Assembly: GCF_042659465.1 (NCBI RefSeq) | Contig: NZ_JBHSSW010000012.1 | Location: forward strand, 62,001-126,000 | DNA length: 64,000 nucleotides | Reading direction: 5' to 3' | DNA from: Ponticaulis profundi | Lineage (GTDB): Bacteria > Pseudomonadota > Alphaproteobacteria > Caulobacterales > Hyphomonadaceae | In this document: piece after piece, positions 60,076 through 64,000 of the stretch | How positions within the stretch are numbered: position 1 is the stretch's first letter | Layout of the letters: every line of letters starts with the position of its first letter | Made by a program: the position numbers and the translations under genes | The notes under the pieces: generated by a model | The model's database searches: none | What the model was told of the DNA's origin: nothing | What the model saw: the letters and a program-made list of their open reading frames with translations, nothing else

Positions 60076-60759
60076 ATGAGTTCAGACAAGGTTTCGTCGC
60101 GCATCCGCGCGCGGCTGCGTGCCGCCGACAAGCCATATTTTGCCAATGACAATATCTCGGACTTCCTGCACGAGGGAGAGCTGGAAGCGCTGCAAAGCGA
60201 AGTCGAAGAGGCGATGCAATCCGTTCTCGAGAGCCTGGTGATCGACACCGAGCATGATCACAACACACAGGAAACAGCCAAGCGCGTGGCGAAAATGTAC
60301 GTACAGGAGGTGTTTGCGGGGCGCTACACGCCCGCGCCACCCGTAACGGAATTCCCGAACGCGCAGTCACTGAATGAGCTGATGATTGTCGGGCCGATCA
60401 CGGTGCGAAGTGCGTGCAGCCACCATTTCTGTCCAATCATTGGCCGGATATGGATTGGCATCATGCCAAGTGCGAGTTCCAATCTGATCGGGCTTTCCAA
60501 ATATACGCGCCTGACCAACTGGATCATGTCCCGCCCGCAAATTCAGGAAGAAGCGATTGTTCAGCTGGCCGACGCCCTGGAAGCTTTGCTCGAGCCGAAT
60601 GGTATTGCGGTGGTGATGGAGGCTGATCATTTCTGCATGCACTGGCGCGGTGTGAAGGATGAAAACACGCAGATGATCAACTCGGTGATGCGCGGCGCGT
60701 TTCTGGAAGATGCCTCTCTACGCCGTGAATTCCTGACATTGATCCGACTTCGCAACTAG
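60076..60759 (+). CDS. folE: GTP cyclohydrolase I, divergent type
   Basis: 227 residues. The zinc site is Cys114, His117 and Cys187 (SACSHHFCPIIG and DHFCMHWRG); GLSKYTRL and RPQIQEEAI are the other core motifs. The usual CEHH motif reads CSHH here, with Ser115 replacing Glu. GTP cyclohydrolase I opens GTP to dihydroneopterin triphosphate for folate or tetrahydropterin synthesis. There is no strong ribosome site before the ATG. It sits among catabolic genes with no other folate gene, so it may supply a pterin cofactor locally or be a second copy. It overlaps the convergent hydroxyacid dehydrogenase by four bases. Confidence 0.88.
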   Translation: MSSDKVSSRIRARLRAADKPYFANDNISDFLHEGELEALQSEVEEAMQSVLESLVIDTEHDHNTQETAKRVAKMYVQEVFAGRYTPAPPVTEFPNAQSLNELMIVGPITVRSACSHHFCPIIGRIWIGIMPSASSNLIGLSKYTRLTNWIMSRPQIQEEAIVQLADALEALLEPNGIAVVMEADHFCMHWRGVKDENTQMINSVMRGAFLEDASLRREFLTLIRLRN

Positions 60760-61904
60760 TTCGCTTCGGCGAGTATCGTCCGGTCTATGGCGCCCACAGA
60801 TGTGACGCCGCAAAGGCCCATTGTCGTCGCCATTTCATGTTTCATGATGGAGAGCAGCTGGTCGACGCCTGCCTCTCCGCGTGCGCCGAGGGCATAGACC
60901 CAGGCCCGGCCGATCATCACGGCATCAGCCCCGAGTGCCATCATCCGGACGACATCCAGACCGGAGCGGACACCGCCATCCGCCAGAATTTTGATGTCAT
61001 TGCCAACCGCTTCGCGAATGCCTGGCAAAGTATGCGCGCTGGAAATGGCACCATCGAGCTGGCGTCCGCCATGGTTGGAGACGACAATGGCGTCTGCGCC
61101 GAGATCTGCGCAATGGCGTGCATCTTCCGGGTCCAGAATGCCTTTCACGATCAATGGCTTTTTCCATTTCTCGCGAATGGCGCGCAAATGATCCCAGTTG
61201 ACGGAGCGATCGAAATTCTTCGAAAGCCAGCCGAGAAAGTCTTCCAGTCCGGAATCTGTGCCGAGTGCTGATGCCACATTGCCGAGCTTGTGAGGCCGTC
61301 CCATCAGGCCGACATCATAACTCCAGCGCGGATGGGTGATAGCCTGCCAGGCGCGTTGCAGCTGATTGTTGAAGGCAGACGGGCCGGACAGCCCTGAGCG
61401 TTCGTCGCGATAGCGTTTGCCGGGCATGGGGAGGTCGACCGTGAAAACGAGCGCGCTGCAACCGGCGGCATCGGCGCGGGCGAGCATTTCGTCCATAAAG
61501 CCCTTGTCCTTCAGCATGTAGAGCTGAAACCAGAACGGCGCATTTGTCGCTGTGCTGACCTCTTCGACCGAACAGAGGGAAACGGTGGAGAGCGTGAACG
61601 GCACGCCATGACGTTCGGCGGCTCGGGCCGCCTGCACTTCGCCGCGCCGGGCATTCATCCCGGCGATCCCGACCGGAGCGAGCACAATCGGTGCAGACAG
61701 CTCCTGTCCGAAGAGGGACGTGGAGAGATCGAGCGTGGAAATATCCCGCATCACGCGCTGGCGGACAGCGATCCCGGCAAGATCGCTGACATTGCGTTTC
61801 AGGGTCGTCTCCGTAAAGGAGCCGCCATCAATGTACTCAAACAGAAAAGGCGGCAAACGTCGGCGTGCGGCCTCGCGAAAATCGTCGGTCGAAGCGATGA
61901 TCAT
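60756..61904 (-). CDS. FMN-dependent alpha-hydroxy-acid dehydrogenase (lactate dehydrogenase-like)
   Basis: 382 residues. FMN and catalytic residues: Tyr24, Gln127 and Tyr129 (FWFQLYM), Lys254 (LIVKGIL), His278 and Arg281 (SNHGGRQLDG), with the phosphate-binding end LADGGVRSGLDVVRMMALGADAVMIGR. This is the LldD/glycolate oxidase family, in which the substrate 2-hydroxy acid becomes a 2-oxo acid. No membrane-anchoring segment is obvious beyond the variable loop near 175-215. It could oxidise a hydroxy acid released by the lyase or mandelate-like compounds. The start is weakly marked. Confidence 0.92.
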   Translation of the reverse strand: MIIASTDDFREAARRRLPPFLFEYIDGGSFTETTLKRNVSDLAGIAVRQRVMRDISTLDLSTSLFGQELSAPIVLAPVGIAGMNARRGEVQAARAAERHGVPFTLSTVSLCSVEEVSTATNAPFWFQLYMLKDKGFMDEMLARADAAGCSALVFTVDLPMPGKRYRDERSGLSGPSAFNNQLQRAWQAITHPRWSYDVGLMGRPHKLGNVASALGTDSGLEDFLGWLSKNFDRSVNWDHLRAIREKWKKPLIVKGILDPEDARHCADLGADAIVVSNHGGRQLDGAISSAHTLPGIREAVGNDIKILADGGVRSGLDVVRMMALGADAVMIGRAWVYALGARGEAGVDQLLSIMKHEMATTMGLCGVTSVGAIDRTILAEAN

Positions 61905-61926
61905 GTGTCAGCCTGCCTTCCACGCC

Positions 61927-62277
61927 TTAGGAGCATTCTCCGCGACTGGCGACGGAAACGCCTTTTGAGGCAGCAGAGCAGGCATTTGAGTATGTGTTGC
62001 CGTCACATCCACACACCGGATCATACTGCATGGTACAGATTTCCGGCTTGGGCTGGCAGGTGCCCGCCGCGTCGGCAATGCTCGAACAGGCATTGGCATC
62101 CATGGCGCAATAATCGGTTTCAGCAGCGCACTGAATACCGGCGATCCCGCCGCACATTTCGCCCGTCATGGCCATTGGCGGCGTGTTTGATGCCGGTGGT
62201 GGCTCTGTGGTCTGGCATGCGCCGAGCAGGCCCAGCATACCGATGGTCATTGTCAGAGTTTTGAAGGTCAGCGCCAT
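61927..62277 (-). CDS. Secreted lipoprotein with a Kazal-type inhibitor domain
   Basis: 116 residues, very strong ribosome site GGGAGGAATTT. The lipoprotein signal ends LLGAC (Cys21). After a Pro-rich linker, a Cys-rich segment at 42-74 (MCGG..C..C..C..C) is followed by a Kazal domain at about 81-115: CTMQYDPVCGCDGNTYSNACSAASKGV with Cys81, Cys89, Cys91, Cys100 and Cys115. Kazal domains inhibit serine proteases; the bacterial lipoproteins are little studied and may guard against external or self proteases. It stands apart from the catabolic genes in function. Terminator 62325-62348 separates it from the ferredoxin gene. Confidence 0.85.
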   Translation of the reverse strand: MALTFKTLTMTIGMLGLLGACQTTEPPPASNTPPMAMTGEMCGGIAGIQCAAETDYCAMDANACSSIADAAGTCQPKPEICTMQYDPVCGCDGNTYSNACSAASKGVSVASRGECS

Positions 62278-62324
62278 AAATTCCTCCCAGGAACAGGTCA
62301 GACTGGCAGGGTGGGCTGGAAGTG

Positions 62325-62348
62325 AAAAGCCGTCAACTGACGGCTTTT
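62325..62348 (-). terminator. Terminator after the ferredoxin gene
   Basis: 10-bp perfect stem, AAAAGCCGTC with GACGGCTTTT, 4-base loop. It lies 32 bases beyond the ferredoxin stop on the minus strand, with TTTT built into the stem end. Confidence 0.85.
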
Positions 62349-62380
62349 GCAGAAATGATTATATGATGTTGAAAGCGGCT

Positions 62381-62701
62381 TTAGTGCTGGCTTTCCGGTG
62401 TGGTGACTTTCAGGCCGTCCAGTTCATCAGACACGCTGATCTGACAGGACAGGCGAGAGTTTTCCTGCACACCTTCGGCAAAATCCAGCATGGATTGTTC
62501 CATCGCTTCACGTTCGCCGGTTTTGTCGAGGAAAGCTTCATCGACATAGACATGACATGTTGCGCATGCGCAGGCGCCGCCGCAATCGGCATCAATGCCT
62601 GGAATATTGTTCCGCACAGCGGCTTCCATCACGCTTTCACCGAGATTGGCGTCAACGTCACGTTCTGTGCCTTCATGATCTACGTAGATGATCTTTACCA
62701 T
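62381..62701 (-). CDS. [2Fe-2S] ferredoxin, adrenodoxin/putidaredoxin type
   Basis: 106 residues from the ATG at 62701 after GGGAGCAGGAAAC. Cluster ligands Cys40, Cys46, Cys49 and Cys86 have the C-x5-C-x2-C-x36-C spacing of P450-type ferredoxins. It transfers electrons from the reductase encoded 22 bases upstream to an oxygenase, usually a cytochrome P450 or a Rieske enzyme, and no such oxygenase is in the window. The acidic helix near 66-78 (EAMEQSMLDFAEG) is the usual docking surface. Confidence 0.93.
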   Translation of the reverse strand: MVKIIYVDHEGTERDVDANLGESVMEAAVRNNIPGIDADCGGACACATCHVYVDEAFLDKTGEREAMEQSMLDFAEGVQENSRLSCQISVSDELDGLKVTTPESQH

Positions 62702-62723
62702 TTTTGTTTCCTGCTCCCGTTTA

Positions 62724-63974
62724 TTATCCTGCTGCAGCAAGTGCTTTTGTCATTATATCTTTCATGGATACAGATGTATCCGCGATTTCTTCTTTAGAGA
62801 CTGTTGCTCCTTGAGCAATCAAACGCTTCGCCGTCAAGAACTCTGGCGGCGCATTTGCGGCATCAACGGCAATTAATGTGTCACCCTGGAAGTAGAAAAC
62901 GGCAAAACTGCCCGTTGTCGGGTCGCCGCGCGTGACCGCCTGGTCCGCATCCTGCGACAGACCGGCGATCTGAAGTTTGACGTCATACTGATCTGACCAG
63001 AACCATGGCACATCTTCCATCGGGCGCGGCTTCTCGCAGATATGCGCCGCTGCGATCTTGCCTTGCTCGATTGCGTTGTGAACGCTTTCCAGACGGCCTT
63101 CACGTCCATAATGAACAAGCGGGCGGTGAGCGCAATCGCCGATCGCGTACACATCGGGATCATTGGTGCGCGCATCCCGGTCGACCAGAATGCCGTTCTT
63201 GCAGGCAATGCCGGCGTCCGAAGCGAGCTCTTCATTCGGCAGAATACCGATGCCAACCAGCACAAGATCAGCCGGAACAAGCTCATCATTGCCGAGCAGG
63301 GCGTCGGTCACCTTGCCATGCTTGTCACCTTTTAGCTCCATCAGGCGCGCGCTGGTGCGGACTTTTACGCCATGGTTTTCGTGCAGCAGCTGATAAAAGG
63401 CAGACATGGTCGGTGATGTCACGCGGGCAAGAACGCGCGGTGCCATCTCCAGCACGGTCACATCCAGTCCCAGTTCGCGCGCAACAGCGGCGGCTTCCAG
63501 TCCAATATACCCGGCGCCCACAATCACGATGCGATGGGCTTCCTTCATGTGCGGCTTGAGCATATTCACGTCTTCAAGCGTACGAAGGTCGAGCACGTTT
63601 TCCAGGTCTGCGCCCGGCACCGGCAATGGGCGCGGACGTGAGCCGGTCGAGATGATCAGCTTGGTATAGCCGAGCTCCGTACCATCTTCGAACTGGACGG
63701 TTTTGGCGGCGCGGTCGATTTTCGACGCGCGCTTACCGGTTTCCAGCGTGATCTTGTTGTCAGCATAAAACTGATACGGCTTCAGAAAGAGCCGCTCACG
63801 GTCCAGCTTGCCTTTCAGATATGCCTTCGACAGAGGGGGACGCTGATAAGGCGGGGCCAGCTCGTCGCCGACAAGCACAATCTCTCCCGCATATCCCATT
63901 TGGCGCAGTGAAACTGCAGCCTGACCACCTGCCTGGCCTGCGCCGATGATAACGACACGCTCCTGGCTAGACAT
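62724..63974 (-). CDS. NAD(P)H-ferredoxin reductase, FAD-dependent (putidaredoxin reductase type)
   Basis: 416 residues, ribosome site AAGGGGAGGAGTC at the window edge. FAD motif GAGQAGG (11-17), the NAD(P) motif VGAGYIGLEAAAVARELG, and the third flavin block DVYAIGDCAHRP. The PPYQRPPLSKAYL motif and the ARVTSP stretch are typical of P450 and dioxygenase ferredoxin reductases. It feeds the ferredoxin encoded next. The partner oxygenase probably lies upstream of this gene, outside the window. Confidence 0.93.
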   Translation of the reverse strand: MSSQERVVIIGAGQAGGQAAVSLRQMGYAGEIVLVGDELAPPYQRPPLSKAYLKGKLDRERLFLKPYQFYADNKITLETGKRASKIDRAAKTVQFEDGTELGYTKLIISTGSRPRPLPVPGADLENVLDLRTLEDVNMLKPHMKEAHRIVIVGAGYIGLEAAAVARELGLDVTVLEMAPRVLARVTSPTMSAFYQLLHENHGVKVRTSARLMELKGDKHGKVTDALLGNDELVPADLVLVGIGILPNEELASDAGIACKNGILVDRDARTNDPDVYAIGDCAHRPLVHYGREGRLESVHNAIEQGKIAAAHICEKPRPMEDVPWFWSDQYDVKLQIAGLSQDADQAVTRGDPTTGSFAVFYFQGDTLIAVDAANAPPEFLTAKRLIAQGATVSKEEIADTSVSMKDIMTKALAAAG

Positions 63975-64000
63975 GACTCCTCCCCTTTTTCTTTTTTATG

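Overview
The window looks like chromosomal DNA of a TonB-receptor-rich alphaproteobacterium with moderate-to-high GC, most likely of the Hyphomonadaceae/Caulobacterales type. This is inferred from the gene content (two TonB-dependent receptors, two RND efflux operons, NodT-type outer-membrane lipoproteins, a TIGR02999-like ECF sigma factor, many SDR, FAD and hydantoinase enzymes); no rRNA or tRNA is present to prove it. I see no insertion sequence, integrase or CRISPR array. Genes are tightly packed, with many 4-base ATGA stop/start overlaps.

Region 1 (1-7461): the end of a carboxylesterase, a cupin of the hydroxynitrile-lyase type and a DLH-like hydrolase that ends in a strong terminator. 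Then comes a five-gene operon: two small proteins, an N-acyl-D-amino-acid deacylase-like amidohydrolase, an epoxide hydrolase and an FAD oxygenase resembling epoxidases. Region 2 (7601-17700): a DEAD-box helicase, a membrane Ser/Thr kinase, an ExbB-ExbD-TonB operon, and a TonB receptor with a di-heme peroxidase. The last two units carry the same 17-bp inverted repeat upstream (TTGCGA-N5-TCGCAA, 15/17 identical), so they probably belong to one, likely metal-controlled, regulon.

Region 3 (17777-30777, all minus strand): two complete tripartite RND efflux operons separated by an ECF sigma factor. The first is led by a GbsR/MarR regulator with a perfect 18-bp palindrome just upstream of its start.

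Region 4 (31149-63974): a long accessory catabolic region. It holds a MmgE/PrpD protein, two related SAM methyltransferases far apart, two GPH-type sugar/organic-anion symporters, a second TonB receptor, SDRs, two aldehyde dehydrogenases, an aromatic-type FAD hydroxylase, a VAO-type flavoprotein, HyuA/HyuB, LeuC/LeuD-like subunits, an isocitrate-lyase-family C-C lyase, an iron-type alcohol dehydrogenase, a MarR regulator, a divergent GTP cyclohydrolase I, an FMN hydroxyacid dehydrogenase and an orphan [2Fe-2S] ferredoxin/reductase pair. The stretch 43965-54489 reads as one transcription unit from a nested palindrome to a terminator. My working hypothesis is import of a complex organic compound through the TonB receptor and GPH symporters. 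Flavin enzymes and aldehyde dehydrogenases would oxidise it, HyuAB would open an amide/lactam (or carboxylate a ketone), a LeuCD-like hydratase would act on the product, and an ICL-family lyase would cleave the resulting alkylmalate. The substrate cannot be read from the sequence.
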